64,000 nt of DNA from Lyngbya sp. PCC 8106 (GCF_000169095.1 NZ_AAVU01000022.1:37470-101469), one strand, 5' to 3'; numbered from the stretch's first letter, positions 33,496-42,303 are shown. The notes: a model not told the origin generated them from the sequence alone. Numbers and translations: made by a program.

Positions 33496-33795
33496 ATGAT
33501 CAAACTGCGATTGAAGAGATATGGTAAAAAGCGGGAAGCGAGCTACCGGATTGTTGCGATGACAAGTTTATCTCGTCGCGAAGGTCGTCCCTTAGAGGAA
33601 CTGGGCTTCTACAACCCCAGAACAGACGAAACTCGATTGGATGTCCCAGCGATTGTTCGGCGCCTTCAACAAGGGGCGCAACCAACTCGAACTGTGCGTA
33701 ACATCCTGCAAAAAGCCAATGTATTTGAACAACTCAAGTCCAGATCAAACGCTGAACCCAATTCGTCAGAATCGGAACCCGAACCCGTCAGCTAG
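33496..33795 (+). CDS. rpsP: 30S ribosomal protein S16
   Basis: A 99-residue S16 with the characteristic start MIKLRLKRYGKKREASYRIV and RPLEELGFYNPRTDE. The body is about 82 residues plus an acidic Ser/Glu tail (NAEPNSSESEPEPVS). AAGGAG about 15 bases upstream may serve as a ribosome site. It lies between ffh and the KH-domain gene khpA, a conserved arrangement, and overlaps the latter. Confidence 0.97.
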   Translation: MIKLRLKRYGKKREASYRIVAMTSLSRREGRPLEELGFYNPRTDETRLDVPAIVRRLQQGAQPTRTVRNILQKANVFEQLKSRSNAEPNSSESEPEPVS

Positions 33796-34159
33796 TCCAA
33801 ACTATGCTCAGTTAGTGCGATTTTTGATCGAACCTTTTCTAGAAACTCCAGATTCCTTACGAGTCGATTGTGAGCGCTCTCTGGCTCAACAGAGAACATG
33901 GATTCGATTAGCTTTTGAAGCAGAAGATAAAGGCCGGGTTTACGGTCGTGGAGGACGCAATATTCAGGCGATTCGGACTGTGTTGTCTGCGATCGCAGAA
34001 GCCGCCGGAGAATCCGTTTATTTAGACATATACGATAACCAATCTAATGGTAGTAGTCGCCCGAGGGTTTCTCCTAGTCGTCCTTCTCCGAGACGTACAA
34101 CCCGAACTCGGCATCGCCCATCGACTTCTAGCCAATTTGCCAGAAAGCCGGAGCGATAA
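33719..34159 (+). CDS. khpA: KH-domain RNA-binding protein (KhpA type)
   Basis: A single KH domain (LVRFLIEPFLETPDSLRVDCE, RVYGRGGRNIQAIRTVLSAIAEAAG), with the GRGG loop matching the GxxG RNA-contact loop, followed by an Arg/Ser/Pro-rich tail (RPSPRRTTRTRHRPSTSS). The ATG at 33719 lies inside rpsP, a 77-base overlap. A shorter version from TTG at 33725 is possible because the conserved part begins near YAQLVRFL. KhpA proteins bind RNA broadly, often with a KhpB partner. Co-expression with ribosomal protein S16 is typical. Confidence 0.9.
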   Translation: MYLNNSSPDQTLNPIRQNRNPNPSASPNYAQLVRFLIEPFLETPDSLRVDCERSLAQQRTWIRLAFEAEDKGRVYGRGGRNIQAIRTVLSAIAEAAGESVYLDIYDNQSNGSSRPRVSPSRPSPRRTTRTRHRPSTSSQFARKPER

Positions 34160-34172
34160 AAGTTAGCAACTT

Positions 34173-34201
34173 CTCCCGTTAAACCCAGCGTATAACGGGA
34201 G
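34173..34201 (+). terminator. hairpin after khpA
   Basis: CTCCCGTTA and TAACGGGAG form a nine-pair stem with an 11-base loop, 14 bases past the stop codon. It lacks a T run, so it may be an RNA-stabilising hairpin or a weak terminator. Confidence 0.5.
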
Positions 34202-34292
34202 TTAGCCCAAGATCAAAGTAAAAAAGTGTTGCCTCGTGAGTTTTCACGATACTCAGCTCAATTACTCGAAGTCATTTCCCCCTCGAAAAACG

Positions 34293-34409
34293 GCGGCTCT
34301 AATTTGATTAATAGTTCAAACTCAGTTCAGACAATCAGCCAACCGTCTCATCGCCCGATGGGATTCGAGATCAACTGAGGAAGCGGTCGTTTTAGAGCCG
34401 CTTTTCCTC
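34293..34409 (+). ncRNA. candidate structured RNA or leader with alternative folds
   Basis: Nested pairings: GCGGCTCTAA (34293-34302) with TTAGAGCCGC (34392-34401); CTCAGTT (34321-34327) with AACTGAG (34373-34379); and a seven-pair hairpin at 34346-34363 with loop GCCC. A competing 3' hairpin pairs GAGGAAGCGG (34377-34386) with CCGCTTTTCCTC (34398-34409). The two folds share bases and cannot coexist. It ends 41 bases before the ridA-phoH unit, so it may be a regulatory leader or a free RNA. No known family is recognised. Confidence 0.45.
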
Positions 34410-34450
34410 GTTGTTTAGTTTCCTCATTAAACGAATGTTTGTGAACAACT

Positions 34451-34772
34451 ATGGTTCATTCAACAAGTGTCCGTCGTACCTTTTCCGGCGCACCTGGGGA
34501 GTCACAAGTGGGCTACTGTCGCGCCGTGCAAGTGGCTAATCAAATCTATATCACGGGAACAGCCCCAGTCGCCGCTGATGGTCAGGTCTTCGCTCCAGGT
34601 GATGCCTTTGAGATTTTCCAACAGACATTACAGAACTTAGACGCTGACCTAAGCGGTGTTGTGCGAACGCGAATGTTTGTCACCAATATTAGTAGAAGTT
34701 CAACGCTTGATCGATCCAGCGATGTTAATTGAAATTGAAGCTGATGCAGTTGTCGTTACTCAAAACGAATGA
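34451..34772 (+). pseudogene. RidA-family protein with internal deletion and frameshift
   Basis: The first 80 codons encode a normal Rid-family N-terminus (VGYCRAVQVANQIYITGTAPV, FEIFQQTLQNLDADLSGVVRTRMFVTNIS). The frame then runs out at 34732. In another frame, immediately after the same point, the normal C-terminus appears (VEVQRLIDPAMLIEIEADAVVVTQNE) and ends at 34772. About 20 residues around the usual RW..G.AHGEFF.EIRPA segment are missing, which includes part of the active-site region. RidA proteins hydrolyse reactive imines/enamines; this copy should be inactive. Its original stop overlaps the phoH start. Confidence 0.85.
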
Positions 34773-35722
34773 CAGAGCGCTTAACCCTTGAGTTCCCCAG
34801 TATTGAAAGTGCAATGGCCCTTTCAGGATACCAAGAAGATAACCTCAAAACCCTAGCCAAACAAACCGGCGCCCAACTTGTGTTGCGGGGTCAAGAACTC
34901 CACATTAGCGGAACCGCCAGTCAAATTGAACTCTGTCAAAAATTGGTGCAGTCTCTCAAAGACTTTTGGAAGCTAGGTAAAACCGTTACAGGCGTTGATA
35001 TTATCACGGCGCGTCATGCGTTAAATACAAACCGACAAGAAGAACTCAGCGCCATTCATCAAGACGTTCTCGCCACCACTCGGCGAGGAATGGAAATTCG
35101 CGCGAAAACCTTTCGTCAACGCCAATATATTCAAGCCATCCGCACTAATGATTTGATCTTTTGTAGTGGGCCTGCCGGAACCGGAAAAACCTATCTCGCC
35201 GCCATTATTGCGGTTCAAGCCTTACTCTCTGACCAATACGAACGCCTAATTTTAACCCGTCCGGCGGTAGAAGCCGGAGAACGTTTAGGATTTTTACCCG
35301 GAGACTTACAACAAAAGGTTAATCCTTATTTGCGTCCGCTTTATGATGCCCTATATGAACTGATTGACCCCGAAAAAACCGCTAACTTGATGGAACGCGG
35401 TATCATCGAAGTTGCACCTTTAGCGTATATGCGAGGACGCACGTTAAACAATGCTTTTGTCATCTTAGATGAAGCCCAAAATACGACTCCCGCCCAGATG
35501 AAAATGGTCTTAACTCGATTAGGATTTCGATCTCGGATGGTTGTCACCGGAGATACAACTCAAACGGATTTACCTTTAAATCAATCTTCGGGTTTAAGTG
35601 TGGCTTTGAAAATATTGAAGAATGTCGAAGGTATCGCTTTCTGTGAATTTTCTCAAGCGGATGTCGTGCGAAATCCTTTAGTTCAGCGAATTGTAGCAGC
35701 CTATGAACGGCATGAGAAGTAA
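34769..35722 (+). CDS. PhoH family ATPase
   Basis: A 317-residue PhoH-like P-loop ATPase. An N-terminal KH-like segment (about 30-75, LRGQELHISGTASQIELC) precedes the ATPase core with Walker A GPAGTGKTYLA, Walker B FVILDEAQNTTPAQMK and GDTTQTDLP. PhoH proteins are linked to RNA metabolism and sometimes phosphate stress, though their exact reaction is unresolved. The ATG overlaps the ancestral ridA stop (ATGA), implying original translational coupling. It is likely transcribed from the same upstream promoter region, past the structured leader. Confidence 0.92.
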   Translation: MTERLTLEFPSIESAMALSGYQEDNLKTLAKQTGAQLVLRGQELHISGTASQIELCQKLVQSLKDFWKLGKTVTGVDIITARHALNTNRQEELSAIHQDVLATTRRGMEIRAKTFRQRQYIQAIRTNDLIFCSGPAGTGKTYLAAIIAVQALLSDQYERLILTRPAVEAGERLGFLPGDLQQKVNPYLRPLYDALYELIDPEKTANLMERGIIEVAPLAYMRGRTLNNAFVILDEAQNTTPAQMKMVLTRLGFRSRMVVTGDTTQTDLPLNQSSGLSVALKILKNVEGIAFCEFSQADVVRNPLVQRIVAAYERHEK

Positions 35723-35870
35723 GTGTTCTCAAAGACTGAATTTGCTACCAATAATTGATGGGGAGGTGAGGAGGTGGGGAGATAGATCTGTAGCATTATT
35801 TTGAAGATTTCATATTATTATATTAGAAATCTCAACCGATTGATTAACCTCAAAAAGAACCTAAATCATT

Positions 35871-36278
35871 ATGACCACCCTCAAAGACTTTTTAGAAGCT
35901 TGCGAAACCCTCGGAACATTACGTTTAATTGTTACCAGTAGTTCAGCCGTATTGGAAGCCCGAGGCAAAATTGAGAAGTTATTTTATGCCGAACTTCCCA
36001 AAGGAAAATACGCCAATATGCACACCGAAGGCTTTGAGTTTCATCTGAATATGGATAAAATTCAACAGGTGAAATTTGAAACGGGAGAAGCTAAACGCGG
36101 CAACTTTACCACCTACGCGATTCGTTTTATCGACGATCAAGAAGAAGTCGCCCTGAGTGCATTTTTACAATGGGGAAAACCGGGAGAATATGAACCCGGA
36201 CAAGTTGAAGCTTGGCAAGAACTCAAGTCAAAATATGGAGAAATTTGGCAACCTTCCCCTGTAGAAACCTTATCTTAA
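35871..36278 (+). CDS. ChuX/HutX-like cyanobacterial protein
   Basis: A 135-residue soluble protein without signal peptide. The central segment (IEKLFYAELPKGKYANMHTEGFEFHLNMDKIQQVKFETGEAKRG is split here for length: see YANMHTEGFEFHLNMDKI and VKFETGEAKRGN) resembles the heme-utilisation ChuX/HutX fold as annotated in cyanobacteria. Those proteins bind heme-like tetrapyrroles; the role here is inferred. It is followed eight bases later by a secreted-type protein gene on the same strand, which suggests an operon. The assignment is moderate because the match is to remembered cyanobacterial relatives, not to diagnostic catalytic residues. Confidence 0.65.
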   Translation: MTTLKDFLEACETLGTLRLIVTSSSAVLEARGKIEKLFYAELPKGKYANMHTEGFEFHLNMDKIQQVKFETGEAKRGNFTTYAIRFIDDQEEVALSAFLQWGKPGEYEPGQVEAWQELKSKYGEIWQPSPVETLS

Positions 36279-36285
36279 ACTATAG

Positions 36286-37119
36286 ATGAAATTCAGAAGA
36301 TTAATTATTATCTGTCTATTTTTCGTCTTATTTCTGAGTGGAAATTCTGCCATTGCCGGACAACTTACCCAACGAGTTTTAGAGTTTCCTAACTGGGAAA
36401 GTAAACCGATTCTCAAGGAAGCAGAAGGGGATTTAATTTATCCTGAATGGATGGCGGGAGAATGGCAAGTGACCAGTACATTAGTAAAAATGGTTGCACC
36501 GAACCCAGAAGTGGTAACACCGGGTTTTAAACAGAATCGTCAATATCTCGATCAACCGATAACCTTTAATGTTCGGTTTTATCAAGCTAAACCCTATTCG
36601 TTTATTAACGTTAATCTTCCGTTTCCGCAAACGTTAAATATTCAGAATAATTCAACACAAAATCAAGAAAATATTGTGGGAGATCGGGCATTTAATGGGT
36701 TAAATATTGCCCAAGCAATTTTAGGAGAAAAAGCCGTTTTATCCGTGAAAGTTGATCCCAAAAATCCCAATAAACAGATTACATTTTTTAATAATGATAA
36801 TCAACTGCTTTCAACCGTAACCCGTCGAGGAAGCGAAACCCCAAGTCTTAATCAATTTGTTTCCACAGAAATCTTTCAACAGATTTTTCAAGGAGAAACG
36901 TCTATTTATCTCAACGAAGTCGAAACCACAACCGCTTACACTGCTAAATTCAATCAACAAGATCCTGAAAAAGTTGATGAAGTTACCGCTAATCAGATCA
37001 CAGCAATTTATTTGTCTCCTCAAGATCCAGATTATTTTAAAGCCCAAAATCAACCCGTTTCTCTTTATCGGTATCAGTTAAAATTATTACCTATAAATTC
37101 TAAATCATCAACAGAGTGA
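36286..37119 (+). CDS. exported cyanobacterial conserved protein (DUF6816-like)
   Basis: The protein has 277 residues. A signal peptide (MKFRRLIIICLFFVLFLSG) with cleavage expected after SAIAG leads to a beta-rich domain: LIYPEWMAGEWQVTSTLVKM, FNVRFYQAKPYSFINVNLPF, AFNGLNIAQAILG, ETTTAYTAKFNQQDP, SLYRYQLKLLP. The GEWQVTSTL motif resembles the DUF6816 group found in cyanobacteria and plastids, where lipocalin-like folds are suspected. Localisation in the periplasm or thylakoid lumen is predicted. It follows the ChuX/HutX-like gene by seven bases. Function is unknown. Confidence 0.7.
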   Translation: MKFRRLIIICLFFVLFLSGNSAIAGQLTQRVLEFPNWESKPILKEAEGDLIYPEWMAGEWQVTSTLVKMVAPNPEVVTPGFKQNRQYLDQPITFNVRFYQAKPYSFINVNLPFPQTLNIQNNSTQNQENIVGDRAFNGLNIAQAILGEKAVLSVKVDPKNPNKQITFFNNDNQLLSTVTRRGSETPSLNQFVSTEIFQQIFQGETSIYLNEVETTTAYTAKFNQQDPEKVDEVTANQITAIYLSPQDPDYFKAQNQPVSLYRYQLKLLPINSKSSTE

Positions 37120-37151
37120 AGGGTGTATTTAAAATTCCCTTCACTGATGAA

Positions 37152-38513
37152 CTACTTCGTTGCAAATCCACAATAAGCACTCGGATTAAATTCTCGGTAT
37201 TTGGGTAAATTTTTCTCACAGGCTGATTTTGTTTCAAACCAATCTCCATAGACTTTATAAGACTTATATTGAGACCAATTAGAATAGTTTGGACTCCAAA
37301 ATAAACCCGCATCAGAATAACCATTTTCTTTTAAAGATTGACGTTTTTGTTCAGCCTGTTCTGGGTCATTAAAAGCTGAATCGGCAATAAAATAGAAAGA
37401 CATCGGCAGATTATACAGTTGATCAACCGTTGAAGCTTGAGACGACTTTTGTTGAAATAAAATCTTCAACGGAATAGCAATTCCCAATCCCACAAAAGCA
37501 CCGATGAGAATTCCGAATAACGTTGCTTTTTGCCAATCTTTTAACTGTTTAAACTGTTTAAAGAGTTGAAATTTAGAGTGAGAAGTTTTAGGAGACTGAA
37601 GTGGTTTTGGGAAAAATATTGTCGAAGGGGGTAACGACGGTTCAGTTTTGGGAATAGGACTCGGAATAGTTTGTAAAGCGGCAAACATTTCCTCAGACTT
37701 AGAAAAGCGATCACGCGGATAAAATTGAATTGCTTTATCTAAAATTTCCGCAAAACTTTGACTAACATCAGGAACATTTTCTCGCCATAAAATTTTACCT
37801 GTTTCTCGGTCAATATTCATCTCTTTAATTGTTTTTCCGGTTAATAAATAAATCGCTGTCATCCCCAAACTATAAAGATCACTCGAATACAATGGATAGC
37901 CTACCGCTTGTTCAGATGCCATAAAACCCGGTGTTCCAATTAAAATCGAAGCCGTCGGACTTCCCTGAGAATTTAACATTGTTCCCATTGTTTCTTTGAC
38001 AGCCCCAAAATCAATTAAAACAGGTTTACCCATCGGATGACGTAAAATAATATTATCCGGCTTAATATCTCGATGAATTAAACCTTGTTTATGAATGCGA
38101 TGTAAAAGCGGTAATAAACCCAATAAAATCTCTTTAACTTCCGTCTCACTCAATCGTCCTAAGCGTTGAATGCGAGTGGTTAAGGTTTCTCCCTCAATCC
38201 ATTCTTGAACTAAATAAAACTGTTCTTCTTCTTCAAAATAGGCGTATAATCGAGGAATGCGATCGCTTTTTTCACCCAGTTTTTCTAAAATAGCTGCTTC
38301 TCGGCGAAATTGTTCTTGAATTAACGGATAAAGTTCAGGACGATTAACACTCGGTTTTAATTGCTTAATAACACAACGACGACCCGAAGGCATTTGAGTA
38401 TCTTCAGCGAGAAACGTTTCACCAAAGCCACCGCTACCAATAGATTGTAAAATACGATAGCGATTATTGAGGAGTTTTTCGGGAGTTGGGGGAGTATGAG
38501 TAACAACTTGCAT
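37152..38513 (-). CDS. Ser/Thr protein kinase with C-terminal extracytoplasmic domain
   Basis: The start at 38513 (MQVVTHTPPTPEKLLNNRYR) is chosen because GAGG lies a few bases upstream and kinases of this type begin close to the NRYRI strand; an upstream ATG at 38561 is in frame. The Hanks-type kinase domain has GSGGFGETFLA, the VAIK-equivalent lysine (CVIKQL), the catalytic loop HRDIKPDNI, DFGAVKE and GTPGFMASEQ. After a Pro-rich linker comes a membrane helix (ATLFGILIGAFVGLGIAIPL) and about 90 residues outside (FYFIADSAFNDPEQAEQKRQ, CEKNLPKY). This suggests a membrane-bound sensor kinase; the ligand is unknown. Confidence 0.9.
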   Translation of the reverse strand: MQVVTHTPPTPEKLLNNRYRILQSIGSGGFGETFLAEDTQMPSGRRCVIKQLKPSVNRPELYPLIQEQFRREAAILEKLGEKSDRIPRLYAYFEEEEQFYLVQEWIEGETLTTRIQRLGRLSETEVKEILLGLLPLLHRIHKQGLIHRDIKPDNIILRHPMGKPVLIDFGAVKETMGTMLNSQGSPTASILIGTPGFMASEQAVGYPLYSSDLYSLGMTAIYLLTGKTIKEMNIDRETGKILWRENVPDVSQSFAEILDKAIQFYPRDRFSKSEEMFAALQTIPSPIPKTEPSLPPSTIFFPKPLQSPKTSHSKFQLFKQFKQLKDWQKATLFGILIGAFVGLGIAIPLKILFQQKSSQASTVDQLYNLPMSFYFIADSAFNDPEQAEQKRQSLKENGYSDAGLFWSPNYSNWSQYKSYKVYGDWFETKSACEKNLPKYREFNPSAYCGFATK

Positions 38514-38736
38514 GACGACCTCGATAAAGTTAAACCAGTAAGACTCTCTGCTTAACTTCACTCTATAAAAGTCTCGAAAGCCGCAGTTGGCTTAACGTAC
38601 AACTTCCCAAATCATCACAAGTCTGTTCACCCCAACTTCCCGTTAAACCCCCCATTCCAGTCTTCTAACTGATATCACCCTGAAATTCTAGTGTGACAGC
38701 TTGAGTGTTGTCACTCAAATAGAGTAATCTTCATCT

Positions 38737-39351
38737 CTATCTAAATTCAGCAGCAGTAAAGATTTGTTTTGCTGTTAGTTGTAAGTTAGGAAAAATTGAG
38801 GAAACGAGTTGATCGTTATTTTGAAATCGCCGTTTTTGATATTCATCTTCGACCAATGTACAAATCGTTATCGTTGGCTGTTTAGGTTTGCCAATATATT
38901 CTCTACCACCCATACCCAAATAATCAACAATCCAATATTCAAAAACACCCAATAAAGCATAATCTTCAACTTTTCGGGCATAGTCATTTTGCCAGTTTGT
39001 GCTGACAACTTCTGCAATCAGTTTAATCGAGTTTCCGAATGTAATAACAGGTTCTTTTTGCCACAAAGGTTCATTAATAAGTTGAGTTTGATCTAAAATT
39101 ATTACATCTGGACGAAAAGCCGTTTCCGTTCCTAAAAGTTTGATTAAGCAGCGATGGGGAATCAAATAGTTGAGATCCTGGCGATCAATTTCTACATTCA
39201 ATTTTCGCCCAATAAAAGCAGAAACTTGTTCATGCAGCCCTGTTGGTTCCATTTTAATTAATTCGCCATCTATCAGTTCATAGCGATCGCGATCGCCGTA
39301 TTTTATAATAAATTCATCAGCCGTCAGTAAGTTTGAGATAAATTGAAGCAT
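38737..39351 (-). CDS. Uma2 family endonuclease-fold protein (DUF820)
   Basis: About 204 residues from the ATG at 39351 (MLQFISNLLTADEFIIKYGD); an ATG nine codons upstream is also in frame. Marks are YELIDGELIKMEPTGLHEQV, FRPDVIILDQ (PD), IKLIAEVVSTNW (E-V-V) and YALLGVFEYWIVDYLG. The PD-ExV pattern of the Uma2 nuclease fold is intact. It stands alone, divergent from the cobalamin-regulated transporter operon. The biological role of the family is unclear. Confidence 0.88.
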   Translation of the reverse strand: MLQFISNLLTADEFIIKYGDRDRYELIDGELIKMEPTGLHEQVSAFIGRKLNVEIDRQDLNYLIPHRCLIKLLGTETAFRPDVIILDQTQLINEPLWQKEPVITFGNSIKLIAEVVSTNWQNDYARKVEDYALLGVFEYWIVDYLGMGGREYIGKPKQPTITICTLVEDEYQKRRFQNNDQLVSSIFPNLQLTAKQIFTAAEFR

Positions 39352-39409
39352 TATTATTTTTCTTAACCATTTCTGCAACTATTTACATTTTATATGGTAA
39401 GATACAAAA

Positions 39410-39545
39410 TCTATTGGTTCTAGTGAGGGTCAGCCACTAGAGGTAACGGGGAAAGTTTGGTAAAAATCCAACACTGTCCCGCAACTGTGATGAGATTTTA
39501 TGGAAGTTTTATTAACATCAAATCTCTAAGTCAGGATGCCCGCCA
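39410..39545 (+). promoter_or_regulatory. cobalamin riboswitch
   Basis: Conserved pieces in order: CAGCCACTAGAGG and ACGGGGAAAGTTTGGT, AAAATCCAACACTGTCCCGC, AACTGTGATGAG, and AAGTCAGGATGCCCGCC. These match the core of B12-sensing riboswitches. The riboswitch lies 40 bases before cbiM, so adenosylcobalamin should repress the downstream cobalt transporter. No classic terminator is seen, so translational control is plausible. Confidence 0.93.
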
Positions 39546-39584
39546 ATAGAAATCTACAAACACAACTCAATCTGCGAGGTACAG

Positions 39585-40358
39585 ATGTCAAGAGTTCATC
39601 GAATTTTCCGCCTTGTCGCCATGACAGGGTTAAGCTTTTATCTCGTTGTCGGTGCAGCTTCTCCAGCCCAAGCGATGCACATTATGGAAGGATTTCTTCC
39701 GGTGGGTTGGGCAATATTTTGGTGGGTTTTGAGTTTACCCTTTTTCATTTTGGGAATAAAATCATTAAACCATATTACTCGTCAAAATCCCGAACTTAAA
39801 TTATTACTCGCCTTAGCCGGAGCATTTAGTTTTGTACTGTCTGCTTTGAAAATTCCTTCTGTTACCGGAAGTTGTTCTCATCCAACCGGAACCGGACTCG
39901 GAACTGTTTTGTTTAGCCCTTCTGTAATGACAGTATTGGGGAGTTTGGTATTAGTTTTTCAGGCGGTATTACTGGCTCATGGGGGCTTAACAACCTTGGG
40001 TGCAAATGCTTTTTCAATGGCAATTGTTGGCCCTTGGATTGCCTATGGAATTTATCGTTTATGCTTAAGTCAAGGACATCAAAAACTCGGTATTTTCCTC
40101 GCCGCAACATTAGGAAGTTTATCGACTTATACTATGACTTCGATTCAACTTGCTTTGGCTTTTCCGGCTGCAACCGGAGGCGTTTTGGTGTCATTTATTA
40201 AATTTGCAGGGATTTTTGCTCTAACTCAATTTCCATTATCAATTAGTGAAGGTTTATTAACCCTATTGGTGTGGAACTGGTTACAATCTTACGCCTCAGA
40301 AGAACTCCAAACACTCAAACTTTTACAAAATAGTCGAGGAAAAAGCCATGCAATCTAA
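39585..40358 (+). CDS. cbiM: ECF cobalt transporter substrate component CbiM
   Basis: The protein has 257 residues, with an N-terminal signal-like segment (LVAMTGLSFYLVVGAASPAQA) followed by the essential MHIMEGFLP motif, whose Met-His-Ile-Met block chelates the metal near the membrane surface. Six to seven hydrophobic segments include TGLGTVLFSP and FVLSALKIPSVTGSCSHPTG, typical of CbiM. It binds Co2+ for the energy-coupling module. The first gene of cbiMNQO, under the cobalamin riboswitch. The ATG at 39585 has GAGG seven bases upstream. It overlaps cbiN by about 11 bases. Confidence 0.95.
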   Translation: MSRVHRIFRLVAMTGLSFYLVVGAASPAQAMHIMEGFLPVGWAIFWWVLSLPFFILGIKSLNHITRQNPELKLLLALAGAFSFVLSALKIPSVTGSCSHPTGTGLGTVLFSPSVMTVLGSLVLVFQAVLLAHGGLTTLGANAFSMAIVGPWIAYGIYRLCLSQGHQKLGIFLAATLGSLSTYTMTSIQLALAFPAATGGVLVSFIKFAGIFALTQFPLSISEGLLTLLVWNWLQSYASEELQTLKLLQNSRGKSHAI

Positions 40359-40668
40359 TCAGAAACCCACTCAACCTCAATCCTCAAAACAAAGAAACGG
40401 GTTACTTATTTTAGCCGTTATCACCTTAGCAATATTACCGTTAATATTTATTCGAGGAGAATATAGTGGAGCCGATAGCGAAGCCGAGAAAATTATTACA
40501 GAAATTAAACCCAATTATCAACCCTGGTTTAATCCTTTAATAGAACTTCCCAGTGGAGAAATAGAAAGTCTATTATTTGTGTCTCAAGCTGCAATTGGAG
40601 CCGGAATTGTTGGCTATGTTGTGGGGTTGTACAAAGGTCGTCAAGAGGGAAAAAATCAAAAAAATTAA
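40348..40668 (+). CDS. cbiN: ECF cobalt transporter component CbiN
   Basis: The protein has 106 residues with two membrane helices (about 19-35 and 79-95) flanking an extracytoplasmic segment (FIRGEYSGADSEAEKIITEI, YQPWFNPL). This is the CbiN layout: a small auxiliary protein that assists cobalt loading into CbiM. It overlaps cbiM by 11 bases and its stop overlaps the cbiQ start (TAATG), indicating tight translational coupling. Confidence 0.9.
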   Translation: MQSNQKPTQPQSSKQRNGLLILAVITLAILPLIFIRGEYSGADSEAEKIITEIKPNYQPWFNPLIELPSGEIESLLFVSQAAIGAGIVGYVVGLYKGRQEGKNQKN

Positions 40669-41471
40669 TGCACCATGAAATTGATTCTTTAGCCTATACC
40701 AATCGATTGCGTTATCTCCCTCCCGAACACAAAATTTTGTTTGGAATGACTTTGTTTTGTTTGAGTTGGGCGGCACCTTCACTAATACAACTCTTAATCA
40801 CCGTTTGGATTACAATTTGGATTATTATTTATGCTCAGATTCCAGCTTCGGTTTACCTAAAATTACTAGCTATTCCGTTAGGATTTTGGTTAACCAGCGT
40901 TCCGGCTTTGGTGTTGGCGGGAGTTGGGTTATCGGATATGCAGTTGGTTCAGAGCGATATTTTTTGGGGCGTAACTTTGGGTAATCTTTTTATTTATATC
41001 AGTCAACAAGGACTTCAACAAATTACAGTTTTGTTTACCCGTTCTCTGGTACTGACTGCTTGTATGTACTTTATTTTGTTAACAGTTCCTTTTGTAGAAA
41101 TTGTCAGAATTTTAAAAAATATTGGCTGTCCGAGTTTGATAACAGAACTCTTGACGTTAATGTATCGGTTCATTTTTCTACTCACAGAAACCGCCAGTGA
41201 ATTGTTAACCGCCCAACAAGCCAGAATCGGCTATTGTAATTGGAAAACGGGAATTCGCAGTATTGGAATTGTCGTCAGTCAAATGTTGCGACGCACCCTA
41301 GAAAACTATCGTCAAATTTCTCTGGGATTGACATCACGAGGGTTTACAGGAGAACTAAAGGTTTGGTATATTCGTCGCTATAAACCCGATTTTCGGTATA
41401 TAATTGAAGCAATTTTTGGGTGTACTTTATTGTTCGTTAATATTGGATGGCATTATGTCTCCAGAATTTGA
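40668..41471 (+). CDS. cbiQ: ECF cobalt transporter transmembrane component CbiQ
   Basis: The protein has 267 residues. It starts with the usual CbiQ amphipathic piece (HHEIDSLAYTNRLRYLPPEHKILF), then about five membrane helices. It carries coupling-helix-type motifs near QARIGYCNWKTGIRSIG and SQMLRRTLENYRQISLGLTSRGF, which contact the ATPase (consensus A..RG). It couples CbiO ATP hydrolysis to CbiM. The last 17 bases overlap cbiO. Confidence 0.93.
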   Translation: MHHEIDSLAYTNRLRYLPPEHKILFGMTLFCLSWAAPSLIQLLITVWITIWIIIYAQIPASVYLKLLAIPLGFWLTSVPALVLAGVGLSDMQLVQSDIFWGVTLGNLFIYISQQGLQQITVLFTRSLVLTACMYFILLTVPFVEIVRILKNIGCPSLITELLTLMYRFIFLLTETASELLTAQQARIGYCNWKTGIRSIGIVVSQMLRRTLENYRQISLGLTSRGFTGELKVWYIRRYKPDFRYIIEAIFGCTLLFVNIGWHYVSRI

Positions 41472-42303
41472 CCTTCTCAGTTTTAAAGATGTTGAATATA
41501 CTTATCCCTGTAGCCAACGTTCTGCGGTTCAAAATCTAACGCTGAGAATTCCCCAACACCAACGTTGTGCAGTGATTGGACGAAATGGTTGCGGAAAAAC
41601 AACATTATTTCGACTCGCTAATGGATTATATCGCCCGAAACATGGTAGAATAGAATGGCAAGGAAAACCGTTAAAATATGATCGAAAATCCTTAAATCAA
41701 TTACGACAACAAGTCGGTCTAGTTTTTCAAAATCCCGAACAGCAATTAGTCGCCACAACTGTCGAAGAAGATATCTCCTACGGACTGTGTAATTTAGGTT
41801 TACCCGAGTCGGAAATCGCCCAACGAGTCCAACAAACCTTATTAGATTTTGACTTACTGAGTTTAGCCGATACACCGATTAATTACCTCAGTTTAGGACA
41901 AAAAAAGCGCGTTTCTATTGCAGATGTGATGGTTCTTCAGCCTCAACTTTTATTACTTGATGAACCCACAGCGTATCTTGACCCCAGACAAGTTCAAAAC
42001 TTCCGCCAAACCCTCGAAAAAGTTCATAGTAGAGGAACAACGATTCTACTCGCAACTCATAATTTAGACTTTGTAGAAGCTTGGGCGGATTGGGTTTTTG
42101 TGATGGATAGTGGAGAAATTGTATTAGAAGGAACCCCAGAAACCGTATTTAGCCAAAGTCAACAAATTCAAGAATTAGGTTTGGGAGTTCCGCTTATTGT
42201 CACGGCGTTGAAAGCCATTCAAGATGAACTCAATCTCAATCAATTAACACCTTTATCTGCGGAACAATTACAAAAAATTCGCCAGCGTATTCGTCAGCTT
42301 TAG
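41455..42303 (+). CDS. cbiO: ECF cobalt transporter ATPase CbiO
   Basis: The ATG at 41455 starts MSPEFDLLSFKDVEYTYP; upstream in-frame codons are inside cbiQ. The protein has about 282 residues: Walker A GRNGCGKTT, Q-loop (LVFQNPEQQL), signature LSLGQKKR (one change from LSGGQ), Walker B QLLLLDEPTAYLD, and switch histidine in ATHNLD. It energises cobalt uptake and completes the MNQO operon. Its stop overlaps the convergent gene's stop by four bases. Confidence 0.95.
   Translation: MSPEFDLLSFKDVEYTYPCSQRSAVQNLTLRIPQHQRCAVIGRNGCGKTTLFRLANGLYRPKHGRIEWQGKPLKYDRKSLNQLRQQVGLVFQNPEQQLVATTVEEDISYGLCNLGLPESEIAQRVQQTLLDFDLLSLADTPINYLSLGQKKRVSIADVMVLQPQLLLLDEPTAYLDPRQVQNFRQTLEKVHSRGTTILLATHNLDFVEAWADWVFVMDSGEIVLEGTPETVFSQSQQIQELGLGVPLIVTALKAIQDELNLNQLTPLSAEQLQKIRQRIRQL

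Noticed and set aside
33641..33718. Upstream extension of khpA within rpsP
   Set aside because: The conserved KH region begins much later; the extension is just rpsP sequence read in another frame.
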